From contig NZ_JAAGPR010000003.1 of NCBI RefSeq assembly GCF_017104965.1, forward strand, positions 124,001-188,000: 64,000 bases of DNA, given 5' to 3'. Each line of letters opens with the position of its first letter. The first letter of the stretch is position 1. The notes under the pieces were generated by a model. That model did no database searches. It was not told the origin of the DNA and worked only from the letters and a program-made list of their open reading frames with translations. A program made the position numbers and the translations under genes. Positions 43,623 to 52,798 of this stretch are shown here, piece by piece. This DNA is from Paraburkholderia sp. Ac-20340 (GTDB lineage: Bacteria > Pseudomonadota > Gammaproteobacteria > Burkholderiales > Burkholderiaceae).

Positions 43623-43762
43623 GGCAGCGTCCTTTCGATTCTTGCATCCGCAACGTCTCCTCCGTGAATCCTCGATGAAAAATACACAGCACGAATAGCG
43701 ACGTATCTTAGCGCGGCCCCTTCTGCCTCGCCGACTAAAAGGCACTTGAAAGCGCGAGCAAG

Positions 43763-43788
43763 AAAAAAGGCCAGCGCTCAGGCTGGCC
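43763..43788 (-). terminator. Rho-independent terminator of the prkA-yeaH-spoVR operon
   Basis: Reading leftward, GGCCAGC pairs with GCTGGCC around a short loop, followed by six U (A-run 43763-43768). It lies 38-63 bp beyond the spoVR stop. Confidence 0.85.
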
Positions 43789-43825
43789 TTCGGTTACCGC
43801 ATCGCAGGGAGAACGCGAGTGAGTG

Positions 43826-45349
43826 TTAAACCCTCACCGCCGGCGGCACGTAACGGCAGTCATAGCGCTTCCTGACCGTGCCGTTTTCATCGACGCTCTC
43901 CAGATACACGTCGAACTGCCAGAGGCGCGCCATGTGCCGCAAAACTTCATCGGTATCGCCGGAAAGGTGGCGGTTGTCGCTCATGAAGTGACGCAGCGTG
44001 AGGCTACGGTCGCCGCGCGTATTCACCGACCACACCTGGATATTCGGCTCGCGATGATGCATGTCGTACTGGCGCGAAAGCGCCTGACGCACGTACTGAT
44101 AACCGCTGTCGTCGTGAATCGCCGAGACTTCGAGCGCATCGCGCATATCGTCGTCGAGCACGGAAAAGAGGCGCATTTCCCGGATCAGATGCGGCGACAG
44201 ATACTGCGCAACAAAGCTCTCGTCCTTGAAATTGCGCATTGCGTAGTGCAGCGCCTTCAGCCACGGACTGCCCGCGAGTTCCGGGAACCACCGGCGGTCT
44301 TCGTCGGTGGGGTTTTCGCAGATGCGGCGAATGTCGCTCATCATCGAAAAGCCCAGCGCATACGGATTGATCCCGCTGTAGTAAGGCTTGGTGACAGGCG
44401 GCTGATAGACCACATTGCTATGCGAATGCAGGAACTCCATCATGAAGCCGTCTTCCAGCTTGCCTTGCGCATACAGCGTGTTGAGCAGCGTGTAATGCCA
44501 GAAGGTCGCCCAGCCTTCGTTCATCACCTGAGTCTGACGTTGCGGATAAAAATACTGCCCCACCTTGCGCACGATGCGAATGACTTCGCGCTCCCAGGGC
44601 TCCAGCAGCGGCGCGTTCTTTTCCGCGAAATACAGCAGGTTTTCCTGCGGCTCGGGCGGATAGCGTTCGTCGGTTTCTTCGGCGATCGGCTGCTGCGTTT
44701 TCGGCAGCGTGCGCCAGAGTTCGTTGACCTGCGATTGCAGATACGCCTCGCGTTCGCGGCGCATCGCGGCCTCGCGTTCGAGCGAAAGCTTTTGCGGGCG
44801 CTTGTAACGATCGACGCCGTAATTCATCAGCGCGTGGCACGAGTCGAGCAGTTCCTCCACCCGATCGAGCCCAAAACGCTCCTCGCATTCGGCGATGTAA
44901 TTCTTCGCGTAGACGAGGTAATCGACGATCGCGTGCGCGTCCGTCCAGAGGCGGAACAGATAGTTGCCCTTGAAGAACGAGTTGTGGCCGTAAGCCGCGT
45001 GCGCGATCACGAGCGCCTGCATCGTCATGGTGTTTTCTTCCATGAGATACGCGATGCAGGGATTCGAGTTGATGACGATCTCGTAAGCGAGACCCATCTG
45101 GCCCCGGCGATAGCTTTTCTCCGTGGAGAGAAAATGCTTGCCGAACGACCAGTGGCGATAATTGACCGGCATGCCGACGGAGGCATAGGCATCCATCATC
45201 TGCTCGGCGCTGATCAATTCGAGCTGGATAGGGTAAGTGTCCAGTTCGTATTGCTCTGCAACATGCGAGATATGGGTGTCGTACTCTTCAATCAGATCGA
45301 AGGTCCAGTCGGATGGGCACGGCAACGGCCGTCTATCGGCTACGTTCAT
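43826..45349 (-). CDS. SpoVR-family protein (YcgB-like)
   Basis: A 507-residue cytosolic protein of the SpoVR/YcgB family, of unknown biochemistry, usually linked to prkA and yeaH. It shows PSDWTFDLIEEY, ISAEQMMDAYASVGMPVNYRHWSFGKHF, MTMQALVIAHAAYGHNSFFK and MNEGWATFWHYTLLN. ATG 45349 matches where E. coli YcgB homology begins and follows AGGGAAG. An in-frame ATG at 45559 overlaps the yeaH stop (ATGA) and would add 70 low-complexity residues; coupling from there is possible. Confidence 0.9.
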   Translation of the reverse strand: MNVADRRPLPCPSDWTFDLIEEYDTHISHVAEQYELDTYPIQLELISAEQMMDAYASVGMPVNYRHWSFGKHFLSTEKSYRRGQMGLAYEIVINSNPCIAYLMEENTMTMQALVIAHAAYGHNSFFKGNYLFRLWTDAHAIVDYLVYAKNYIAECEERFGLDRVEELLDSCHALMNYGVDRYKRPQKLSLEREAAMRREREAYLQSQVNELWRTLPKTQQPIAEETDERYPPEPQENLLYFAEKNAPLLEPWEREVIRIVRKVGQYFYPQRQTQVMNEGWATFWHYTLLNTLYAQGKLEDGFMMEFLHSHSNVVYQPPVTKPYYSGINPYALGFSMMSDIRRICENPTDEDRRWFPELAGSPWLKALHYAMRNFKDESFVAQYLSPHLIREMRLFSVLDDDMRDALEVSAIHDDSGYQYVRQALSRQYDMHHREPNIQVWSVNTRGDRSLTLRHFMSDNRHLSGDTDEVLRHMARLWQFDVYLESVDENGTVRKRYDCRYVPPAVRV

Positions 45350-45555
45350 ATGCACTTCCCTATTCTGCGCAAACCGCCGCTCAGGAGGGAGCTCGTGCCC
45401 GCCGGCCCCGGGCGCATCGCTGCGCGCGGGATCGGCGTCATGTCCCCCCATTCCGGCGGCGGCGTCGTGATCGCCATGCTGCCCGGTTCCGCGGCCGCCC
45501 GTTTTCCGGCGCTCCGGCTCATAGCCGCGCGCCTCGTTGTGCAGGTGTCGCGTCG

Positions 45556-46824
45556 TCATGATCGCTCTACCTGTTTTTCAAAAAGCTCCCGGAACACGGG
45601 GTAGATATCCGCCGCCGTGTCGACTTTCTTCATCGCGAGCGCCGGCTCGGAAAGCGCCAGTTGCGCATATTCGAGCCAGAGATTCTGCTCCTCCGGCGTC
45701 ACCTGAATATAGGCAAAATAGCGCACCTTGGGCAGGATGTCATCCGCAAGCAGCTTGCGGCACTTCGGCGAATCGTCGGTCCAGTTGTCGCCGTCGGACG
45801 CCTGCGCGCCGTAGATGTTCCATTCGCTCGGCGAATAACGGTCCTCGATCACCTTCTTCATCAGTTCCAGCGCACTCGAAACCACCGTGCCGCCGCTTTC
45901 CGTCGAATGGAAAAAGGTGTCTTCGTCCACTTCCTCGGCGCGCGTGTGGTGACGGATGAACACCACCTCGATCTTCTCGTAGTTGCGCTTGAGGAACAGG
46001 TACAGCAGGATGAAGAAGCGCTTGGACAGATCCTTGCGCTGCTCGTCCATCGACCCGGACACATCCATCAGACAGAACATCACGGCCTGGCTGGACGGCT
46101 GCGGCTGCTTCACGCGGTTCACGTAACGCAGATCGAATGGATCGATAAACGGAATGCGCCAGATGCGCCCGCGCAGATGGTGGATCTCGTCTTCGAGAAT
46201 CTTGATGTCGTCGCGGCGATCGGTCGTATCGGACATCAGCGCTTCGAGCTGCTCTTCGAGCGCATGCAGCTCGTTCACGAGCGGCGCGCCCAGCGCGATA
46301 CGGCGGCCCAGCGCGCTGCGCAGCGAGCGCACCACGTCGATATTATTGGGCGTGCCTTCGGCCGCCCAGCCCGCGCGGATACTCTTCCACGTGGGCACCG
46401 CCATCAGATGGGTTTTGACGAGGCGCGGCAGTTCGAGGTCGTCGAAGAAGTACTGCATGAATTCTTCGCGGGAGAGCTCGAACACGAAGTCATCCTGACC
46501 TTCGCCCTCGTTGCTCGCCTGGCTGCCGCCACCGCCTCCGCCGCCCTGCGGGCGCGCGATACGGTCGCCGCGAATGTAATCCTCGTTGCCGGGATGGACC
46601 ATTTCGCGCCGCCCGCCCGGGCCGTGCCGGAACGAAGGCTCGGCGATGTCCTTGCGCGGAATGGTGATGCTCTGATTGCTTTGAATATCTTTGATGCTGC
46701 GGTCACGCACCGCTTCCGAGACGGCGTGACGAATATAGTTTTTCACGCGGCGCAGAAAGCGCTCGCGGTTTGCAATGCTCTTGTTCTTGCCTGCCAGCCT
46801 GCGGTCGATGATTTGATGAAGCAC
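45556..46824 (-). CDS. yeaH: YeaH/YhbH family protein (DUF444)
   Basis: A 422-residue protein of the DUF444 group. It starts IIDRRLAGKNKSIANRERFLRR, has a Gly-rich patch (GGGGGGSQ, about residue 95), a von Willebrand-A-like MIDAS segment FCLMDVSGSMDEQRKDLSKRFF, and the TRAEEVDEDTFFHSTESGGTVVSSAL region. It works with the PrkA kinase in nutrient-limitation responses, by analogy with E. coli yeaGH. It lies 167 bp after prkA; a strong hairpin sits in that gap. Confidence 0.92.
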   Translation of the reverse strand: MLHQIIDRRLAGKNKSIANRERFLRRVKNYIRHAVSEAVRDRSIKDIQSNQSITIPRKDIAEPSFRHGPGGRREMVHPGNEDYIRGDRIARPQGGGGGGGSQASNEGEGQDDFVFELSREEFMQYFFDDLELPRLVKTHLMAVPTWKSIRAGWAAEGTPNNIDVVRSLRSALGRRIALGAPLVNELHALEEQLEALMSDTTDRRDDIKILEDEIHHLRGRIWRIPFIDPFDLRYVNRVKQPQPSSQAVMFCLMDVSGSMDEQRKDLSKRFFILLYLFLKRNYEKIEVVFIRHHTRAEEVDEDTFFHSTESGGTVVSSALELMKKVIEDRYSPSEWNIYGAQASDGDNWTDDSPKCRKLLADDILPKVRYFAYIQVTPEEQNLWLEYAQLALSEPALAMKKVDTAADIYPVFRELFEKQVERS

Positions 46825-46937
46825 ATCCAGTCTCCCGCTCCAGTTTGGAATGGGCGAGGTGCGCAGTCTGGGATGCCGTGCCTGCCGCGTTCACCCGCTC
46901 GCGGCTGCGTGGCCTGCGCCCTGCCGGAGTTTCCTTT

Positions 46938-46968
46938 TGCGCCGCCGCACGATCGTTGCGGCGGCGCA
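46938..46968. other. 12-bp perfect hairpin between prkA and yeaH
   Basis: TGCGCCGCCGCA (46938-46949) and TGCGGCGGCGCA (46957-46968) with a 7-nt loop. Neither side has a U-tract on the operon strand, so it looks like an mRNA-processing or stability element rather than a terminator. Confidence 0.6.
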
Positions 46969-46991
46969 GCAGGAAGGTAAAGCTTCTGCGC

Positions 46992-48914
46992 TCATGACGA
47001 CTTGCGCACACGCAGATACCAGTCGCAGAGCAACCGGACCTGCTTCGGCGTATAGCCCTTCGCCACCATGCGGTTGACGAAGTCTTCATGCTTGCGTTGC
47101 TCTTCCGCCGATCCTTTTGCATTGAACGAGACAACCGGCAAAAGTTCTTCCGTATTCGAGAACATTTTCTTCTCGATCACCACGCGCAGCTTCTCGTAGC
47201 TGATCCAGGCCGGATTCTTGCCGGCATTGGCAGCACGCGCACGCAGCACGAAGTTGACGATCTCGTTGCGGAAGTCCTTCGGGTTGCTGATGCCCGCCGG
47301 CTTTTCGATCTTCTCCAGTTCGGCGTTCAGGGCCGCGCGGTCGAAGCTCTCGCCGGTGTCGTGATCGCGGAACTCCTGGTCCTGAATCCAGAAGTCGGCG
47401 TACGTGACATAGCGATCGAAGATGTTCTGACCGTATTCCGAATACGATTCGAGGTACGCGGTCTGAATCTCCTTGCCGATGAATTCAGCGTAACGCGACG
47501 CCAGCACGTCCTTCACGAACGACAGATACTTCTGCTCGGTTTCCGGCGGGAACTGCTCGCGCTCGATCTGCTGTTCGAGCACATACATCAGATGCACCGG
47601 ATTCGCTGCCACTTCGGTCGAATCGAAGTTGAACACGCGCGAGAGAATCTTGAAGGCGAAACGCGTAGACACCCCGTTCATGCCTTCGTCGACACCGGCG
47701 AAGTCGCGATACTCCTGGTACGACTTGGCCTTTGGATCGGTGTCCTTGAGATTCTCGCCGTCGTAGACCTGCATCTTCGAAAAGAGGCTGGAATTCTCGG
47801 GTTCCTGCAGACGCGTGAGCACCGACATCTGCGCCATCATCTTGAGCGTGCCCGGTGCGCAGACGGCATCGGCCAGCGACGAATTGCGCAGCAGCTTCTC
47901 GTAGATCTTCATCTCTTCCGAGTAGCGCAGGCAGTACGGCACCTTCACCACGAAGATCCGGTCGAGCAGTGCTTCGTTGTTGCGGTTGTTGCGGAAGGCC
48001 TTCCATTCCGACTCGTTCGAGTGCGCGAGAATGATGCCGTTGAACGGAATCGCGCCGAAGCCTTCGGTGCCCTTGAAGTTGCCTTCCTGGGTCGCCGTGA
48101 GCAGCGGGTGCAGCACCTTGATCGGCGCCTTGAACATTTCGACGAATTCGAGCAAACCCTGGTTCGCGAGACACAGACCACCGGAGTAGCTGTAGGCGTC
48201 CGCATCGTCCTGCGCGTATTGCTCGAGCTTGCGGATATCGACCTTGCCGACCAGTGACGAGATGTCCTGATTGTTCTCGTCGCCGGGTTCCGTCTTGGCG
48301 ATACCGATCTGACGCAGGATGGAAGGATAGCGGCGCACCACGCGGAACTTGCGGATGTCACCGTTGTATTCGTGCAGGCGCTTGACGGCCCACGGGCTCA
48401 GGATGCTCTTCAGATAACGGCGTGGAATGCCGTATTGCTCTTCGAGGATGGGACCGTCTTCGTCGTAGTCGAACAGACCCAGCGGCGACTCGTTCACGGG
48501 CGAGCCCTTGATCGAGTAGAACGGCACGCGTTCCATGAGCTGCTTGAGACGCTCGGCGATGGACGATTTACCGCCGCCCACAGGACCGAGCAGGTAGAGA
48601 ATCTGCTTCTTTTCTTCGAGTCCTTGCGCCGCATGGCGGAAGTACGCGACGACCTGCTCGATCACGTCCTCCATGCCATAGAACTCGCGGAAAGCGGGAT
48701 ACACCTTGATGACCTTGTTCGCAAAGATGCGCGACGTGCGCGGATCATTGCGGGTATCGATCTGTTCTGGTTCCCCGATTGCCGTCAGCATGCGTTCGCC
48801 AGCCGTGGCGTACGCGCTGGGATCTTCTTTGCAGAGCGCGAGATACTCCTCGAGCGAGAGTTCCTCTTCTCGCGTTTTTTCGAAGCGGGTCGCGAAGCTG
48901 CTGTAGATATCCAT
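46992..48914 (-). CDS. prkA: PrkA-family serine protein kinase
   Basis: A 640-residue AAA-plus kinase (E. coli YeaG). EELSLEEYLALCKEDPSAYATAGERML marks the N-terminus; Walker A GPVGGGKSS is at about residues 110-118, and the C-terminal PrkA kinase domain ends LLCDWYLRVRKS. It phosphorylates targets during nitrogen or nutrient starvation and acts with YeaH and SpoVR encoded downstream. GGAGG at 48921-48925 precedes the start. A sigma-54-like promoter lies 184 bp upstream. Confidence 0.95.
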   Translation of the reverse strand: MDIYSSFATRFEKTREEELSLEEYLALCKEDPSAYATAGERMLTAIGEPEQIDTRNDPRTSRIFANKVIKVYPAFREFYGMEDVIEQVVAYFRHAAQGLEEKKQILYLLGPVGGGKSSIAERLKQLMERVPFYSIKGSPVNESPLGLFDYDEDGPILEEQYGIPRRYLKSILSPWAVKRLHEYNGDIRKFRVVRRYPSILRQIGIAKTEPGDENNQDISSLVGKVDIRKLEQYAQDDADAYSYSGGLCLANQGLLEFVEMFKAPIKVLHPLLTATQEGNFKGTEGFGAIPFNGIILAHSNESEWKAFRNNRNNEALLDRIFVVKVPYCLRYSEEMKIYEKLLRNSSLADAVCAPGTLKMMAQMSVLTRLQEPENSSLFSKMQVYDGENLKDTDPKAKSYQEYRDFAGVDEGMNGVSTRFAFKILSRVFNFDSTEVAANPVHLMYVLEQQIEREQFPPETEQKYLSFVKDVLASRYAEFIGKEIQTAYLESYSEYGQNIFDRYVTYADFWIQDQEFRDHDTGESFDRAALNAELEKIEKPAGISNPKDFRNEIVNFVLRARAANAGKNPAWISYEKLRVVIEKKMFSNTEELLPVVSFNAKGSAEEQRKHEDFVNRMVAKGYTPKQVRLLCDWYLRVRKSS

Positions 48915-49054
48915 GCTACCTCCTCGCCGAGATCTGCGACCGATGTCGTGCGCGGCGCGCTAATCGGAAACGACATCGCTCGAATTCATCCTAAACCCTT
49001 TTGAATTTTTTTTCACACATAAATCGCGCCGGATTCAAGGGCCGATTTGAGTGC

Positions 49055-49083
49055 TTGGAGCTACGCGAAACACGACTTACAAT
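49055..49083 (+). promoter_or_regulatory. sigma-70 promoter pointing into a gene-free region
   Basis: TTGGAG (49055-49060, 4 of 6) and TACAAT (49078-49083, 5 of 6) with ideal 17-bp spacing. No gene begins downstream on this strand for at least 2 kb. Confidence 0.5.
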
Positions 49084-49097
49084 GATCTTCCCACCCT

Positions 49098-49113
49098 CGC
49101 AAGTTTCACGCCG
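49098..49113 (-). promoter_or_regulatory. candidate sigma-54 promoter of prkA
   Basis: On the reverse strand the site reads CGGCGTGAAACTTGCG. The essential GG and GC are exactly 10 bp apart, and TTGC of the -12 box and GGC of the -24 box match. It is 184 bp before the prkA start. E. coli yeaGH is NtrC/sigma-54-controlled, which fits. Confidence 0.45.
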
Positions 49114-49591
49114 TAGTGTGCGATATTACTGCCGATGTTACTGCGGTGAGTTGCACATAATCGCAGATAGATCGCAACGGTCTTCGACGTTCGAGCATCG
49201 CGAGAAAGGTTAAGCCGCACTGTCCGCTCGCTCCTCCTTCCCGCGCACCACTTCCTCCCTCAACGCATGGCCGCGCAAGCGCGTGTACACGCTGCAACGC
49301 TTTTTCATCGCCTTATTTGTAACAGTTCGATCCGGCGATGCCTTCGCTGATGCCGCGCGGATGCCCTATCGTTGCCTGCGCGTTTTTTCTCGTTTTACGC
49401 GTCGTATTGGCGTGCGTCGGTGACCTGCCGCGCATTTATTCGTGCATCTGCACAGTGTTTTTTGCGCGCTGCTGCCCCTATCGTCAGTAGTGGCATTTTT
49501 GTGCTCGCTGCATGGCCGACACGTTAAACATGTCACGCGTGACAGTTTGCGCGAAACATTTCGGTGCACGAAGTCAGCGGCGAGCCGAATG

Positions 49592-49626
49592 AAAAACGGC
49601 CATCGCGCAAATCGCGCAATGGCCGT
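49592..49626 (-). terminator. Rho-independent terminator of the hydratase gene
   Basis: Reading leftward: ACGGCCAT and ATGGCCGT arms (49619-49626 with 49596-49603) with an inner GCGCGATTTGCGC section, then five U. It is 56 bp past the stop codon. Confidence 0.85.
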
Positions 49627-49681
49627 AATGAAATGTGACGACGCATGCGTTCGCTGCGCCAGAGACGGGATCAGATCTGCA

Positions 49682-50443
49682 TCACACGAATTCGATTTCG
49701 ACTTCGCCGAATCCGTCGATATGACCGCGTAGCAGACCCGGGCCTTCGATGCGGTGAGCCCCTACGTAGGAACCCGTGGTAATCGTCCATTCGGGTTCGA
49801 TGGTGATACCCATGGCGGCGCAATGGTTGACGAACCACAGCAGCAATTCACGCGGATCGCCCGCCGGATTGCCGGGCGCTTCGGGCACGAGCGAGACGCC
49901 GTCGAAGGTCAGTTCGAGTTCGGGCGCGACGAAATCCAGCGCGCGCGCGAGCGTGCCATAGGGCTGCGCATGGCCGGTCACGAGTGCGCCGTTGTTCTGC
50001 GCATCGGCGAGCTGGGCGAGCGGCGCGACATTGGGCCATTCGGCAAAACGGCTATCGACGATTTCGATCGCCGGCAGCACCTGGCCGACCAGCGCGAGCA
50101 CTTCGTCGCGCGCATAGGCGTCGGGGCGCGGCGCGACCGGCTCGGCGAAACGGAACGCGATTTCGAGTTCCACCAGCACGCGAAAGAAGTGCTGGCGATC
50201 GACGCGCGCGGGCGACGCATGCACCAGGGTGGCGGGAATCGGTGCGCCCGAAGCGGCGCCGCCGGGCGAGCGTGCGCCGATCTTCCAGGCGCCCGTGGCG
50301 GTGCCCAGGCCGTCGATCACGGCCTGCTGGATCGCATAGGCGGTGGCCGCGTCGGGCGGCAGGCTTTCGGGCGGCAGCGTCTCGATCAGGTGATGGCGCT
50401 GACGCGCCGTCACGAGGCGTTGCACGAGATCGTCACGTGTCAT
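49682..50443 (-). CDS. 2-keto-4-pentenoate hydratase family protein
   Basis: A 253-residue member of the hydratase/decarboxylase group with the fumarylacetoacetase-like fold. It shows GAWKIGARS, VELEIAFRFAEPV, LPAIEIVDSRF (metal-site Glu), NGALVTGHA and WTITTGSYVG. Members hydrate 2-hydroxy-penta-2,4-dienoate or 2-oxohept-3-enedioate in meta-cleavage pathways. Here no dioxygenase or aldolase gene adjoins it, so its substrate is open. AAGGA precedes ATG 50443; the longer open frame is not supported. Confidence 0.86.
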   Translation of the reverse strand: MTRDDLVQRLVTARQRHHLIETLPPESLPPDAATAYAIQQAVIDGLGTATGAWKIGARSPGGAASGAPIPATLVHASPARVDRQHFFRVLVELEIAFRFAEPVAPRPDAYARDEVLALVGQVLPAIEIVDSRFAEWPNVAPLAQLADAQNNGALVTGHAQPYGTLARALDFVAPELELTFDGVSLVPEAPGNPAGDPRELLLWFVNHCAAMGITIEPEWTITTGSYVGAHRIEGPGLLRGHIDGFGEVEIEFV

Positions 50444-50550
50444 GTCTGGGTCCTTGTTGTACGTTCGCCGGCCAACGCCGCATTGGCGATTGGCGCGGAC
50501 AGGCACGTTGTCGTCATGGCTCGATGGCGGCGCGAGGCCGCCGGATTCGT

Positions 50551-50620
50551 CTGAATTGCGTTGATCCGCGTGAATCCGCTTGAATCCGCCCGAATCCAGC
50601 TGAATCCGCTTGATGCTGAT
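50551..50620. repeat. 10-bp tandem repeat array
   Basis: Seven consecutive decamers around the consensus TGAATCCGCT, four of them closely matching (50571, 50581, 50591, 50601) and three decayed at the ends. The period equals about one helical turn. Confidence 0.8.
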
Positions 50621-50879
50621 GTCCGGCAATGCAGCGCGCCCTCCCTGGCGCCCATTCGTGACCGCATTGCCGCCCCGTTGTCCCGTTGTGCTGGCCTTTT
50701 CCCGGGCTTCTCCCGGCCTTGAACCGCTCCGGCCCTCGCCTCGCACGCCCTGCGGCGGCCTCCCGGGCCACCCGGTCCAGTTGCGGCGCAGTGTACCTTG
50801 CGCACCGGGCTGCGAGCGTGACACGACACACAATGTACCGTAACCATCCCGGCGCGGTACGCGCAGGCACCTTACGTGC

Positions 50880-50908
50880 AAAAAAAACGCCGCTGCAAGA
50901 CAGCGGCG
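50880..50908 (-). terminator. Rho-independent terminator of the chemoreceptor gene
   Basis: Reading leftward, CGCCGCTG pairs with CAGCGGCG (50901-50908 with 50888-50895), loop of 5, then eight U (A-run 50880-50887). Confidence 0.9.
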
Positions 50909-51010
50909 CAAATTCATCCGGCATGAGTTGCCGTTGTGAAGCGCGGGTTCAGCCGGTTCTCAGCCGCTTTTCGGCGGCTTATTACGCCGACGAAACCCGC
51001 GCAAACCGGT

Positions 51011-52798
51011 TTAGAACGTTTCCCAGTCGTCGTTCGATGCCGTAGCCGCGGCCGGGGCAGAGGCGCTCGCTGCCGGACGGGCGGCGGCCGGAGCGGCAGC
51101 CCTCGGTGCCGACTGCGCGGACGATGCGGACGATGCGGCAGCCTTGGGCGCCGGGCGAGCGGCAGCGGCCTTCGCGACCGGGCGCGCTGCGGGCTTCGGG
51201 CTGGCAGGCGCCGCGAGGACCGGCGCAGCGGGCGCAAACGACGTCGTCGACATGCTGTGATCGTCCAGGCTGAACACGGCCACGGCGGCGCGCAGACGGC
51301 CCGCCTGGTCTTCCAGCGACTGCGCGGCGGCGGCGGCCTCTTCCACCAGCGCGGCATTCTGCTGCGTGACTTCGTCCATCTGCGTGACGGCGCGCGCCAC
51401 CTGGTCGATACCGCTCGACTGTTCCTGCGACGCGGCGGCGATCTCGCCCATGATGTCGGTCACGCGCTGCACCGCGCCGATGATCTCGGTCATCGTGCGG
51501 CCGGCTTCGTCGACCAGCGCCGAACCCGCCTGCACGCGCTCGACCGAGGTGTCGATCAGTGCCTTGATTTCCTTGGCCGCCGCCGACGAACGTTGTGCCA
51601 GGCTGCGCACCTCGCCCGCCACCACGGCGAAGCCCCGGCCTTCCTCGCCCGCGCGGGCCGCTTCCACGGCCGCGTTGAGCGCGAGAATGTTGGTCTGGAA
51701 CGCGATGCCTTCGATGATCGTGATGATGTCGGAGATCTTCGCCGAGCTCTGGTTGATATCGCCCATCGTGCCGACGACCTGGCTCACGACGCTACTGCCC
51801 TTGTTGGCGATTTCCGAAGCGTTGGCCGCAAGCTGGCTCGCCTGGCGGGCGTTTTCGGCGTTCTGCTTCACGGTGCCGGTCAGCTCTTCCATGCTCGACG
51901 CCGTTTCCTGCAGCGCCGATGCCTGCTCTTCCGTGCGCGAGGACAGGTCGATATTGCCGGCCGCGATCTGGCGCGTGGCCGTGGCGATCGACTCCGCGCC
52001 TTCGCGCACCGAGCGCACCGTGTCGGTCAGGCTGCTCTGCATGCGCGAGACGCCGCCGAGCAGTTCGCCCATTTCGTCACGCGTACGCACCACGACGGGG
52101 CGGCGCAGATCGCCGGCCGCAATCGCCGTGAAGGCGCCCAGCGCCTCGCCGAGCGGCTCGGAAATCGCGCGGCGCAGTGCGAGGAACGAGAACACCGAAG
52201 CGCCGATGCCGATCAGCAGCGCGGCGACCACGGCGATACGAAGCTCGCTGAACGCCGCCTGCGAGGCGTCGAAACCGTCCTGCGCGAGGCCGGTCTGCAG
52301 CTTGTCGAGCGCGCTGTCGGCCTTCGAGAGCTGGTCGTAGGCGGCCTGCAGCGCTTTCGCGCCGTCGAGCACCTTGCTCTGGTCGGCGGCCGCGACGGTC
52401 GCGGCGAAGGTATCGGCGGCCTGATGCAGCGCGTCGCGTTTGGCGGCGACGTCCTGCGCGAGACGGTCTTCGTCCTGGCCGCGCGGCAGATCGAGATACT
52501 TTTTCCAGAAGCCGTCCGAAACGCCGCGCATTTCTTTGGCGCGGCCCAGCGTGACCGCCGCGTCGGGCGTGCCGATCTGGAAGGCCGCGCGGTCGAGCGC
52601 GAGGCGCTCGCGTGCGGCGTAGATTTCGGCCATGTTCACCGCATGGCCGCTTGGCATCTGATTCGTGTAGGTATCGCGATAGGCGTCGTTGGAGCGCGTG
52701 AGTCCAAGCAATCCCACCACGCTGATGACGACGATGAGCGTCGCCAGAAAACCCATCGTGAGGCCGATGCGTGCCTTGATGCTGATGCCCTTGTTCAT
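51011..52798 (-). CDS. methyl-accepting chemotaxis protein, probable ribose receptor
   Basis: A 595-residue transmembrane chemoreceptor. TM1 at about 13-33, a helical periplasmic sensor of about 155 residues, TM2 at about 190-212, HAMP, then the signalling domain with the conserved hairpin [21 protein letters not shown]. The C-terminus is a long Ala/Pro linker ending NDDWETF, the CheR/CheB-binding pentapeptide type. It is 315 bp downstream of rbsR on the same strand and has an RbsR-like operator in its upstream region, suggesting detection of ribose through RbsB (as Trg does). Ligand is inferred. Confidence 0.9.
   Translation of the reverse strand: MNKGISIKARIGLTMGFLATLIVVISVVGLLGLTRSNDAYRDTYTNQMPSGHAVNMAEIYAARERLALDRAAFQIGTPDAAVTLGRAKEMRGVSDGFWKKYLDLPRGQDEDRLAQDVAAKRDALHQAADTFAATVAAADQSKVLDGAKALQAAYDQLSKADSALDKLQTGLAQDGFDASQAAFSELRIAVVAALLIGIGASVFSFLALRRAISEPLGEALGAFTAIAAGDLRRPVVVRTRDEMGELLGGVSRMQSSLTDTVRSVREGAESIATATRQIAAGNIDLSSRTEEQASALQETASSMEELTGTVKQNAENARQASQLAANASEIANKGSSVVSQVVGTMGDINQSSAKISDIITIIEGIAFQTNILALNAAVEAARAGEEGRGFAVVAGEVRSLAQRSSAAAKEIKALIDTSVERVQAGSALVDEAGRTMTEIIGAVQRVTDIMGEIAAASQEQSSGIDQVARAVTQMDEVTQQNAALVEEAAAAAQSLEDQAGRLRAAVAVFSLDDHSMSTTSFAPAAPVLAAPASPKPAARPVAKAAAARPAPKAAASSASSAQSAPRAAAPAAARPAASASAPAAATASNDDWETF

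Larger units (their letters stand above)
48915..49681. other. 767-bp gene-free region
   Basis: The largest gap in the window. It carries a sigma-54-like element toward prkA (49098-49113), a good sigma-70 promoter pointing right (49055-49083), a 12-bp palindrome GCGTGTACACGC (49281-49292) near a T5 run, and the leftward terminator of the hydratase gene (49592-49626). No convincing protein-coding frame. It could contain a small RNA. Confidence 0.55.
50444..51010. other. 567-bp gene-free region
   Basis: Promoter side of the hydratase gene and 3' side of the chemoreceptor gene. Contains the 10-bp tandem array at 50551-50620 and the chemoreceptor terminator at 50880-50908. Several open frames exist but have no start or family support. 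Confidence 0.5.

Noticed and set aside
41922..43667. A 581-codon plus-strand frame opposite the SulP gene
   Set aside because: Shadow of a gene with full transporter and STAS motifs; no start site or domain of its own.
43823..45604. A 593-codon plus-strand frame opposite spoVR
   Set aside because: Antisense to a conserved gene and lacking any known motif.
49442..49732. A 96-codon plus-strand frame
   Set aside because: It covers the hydratase terminator and 3' end on the opposite strand and has no domain; Cys/Arg-rich random composition.
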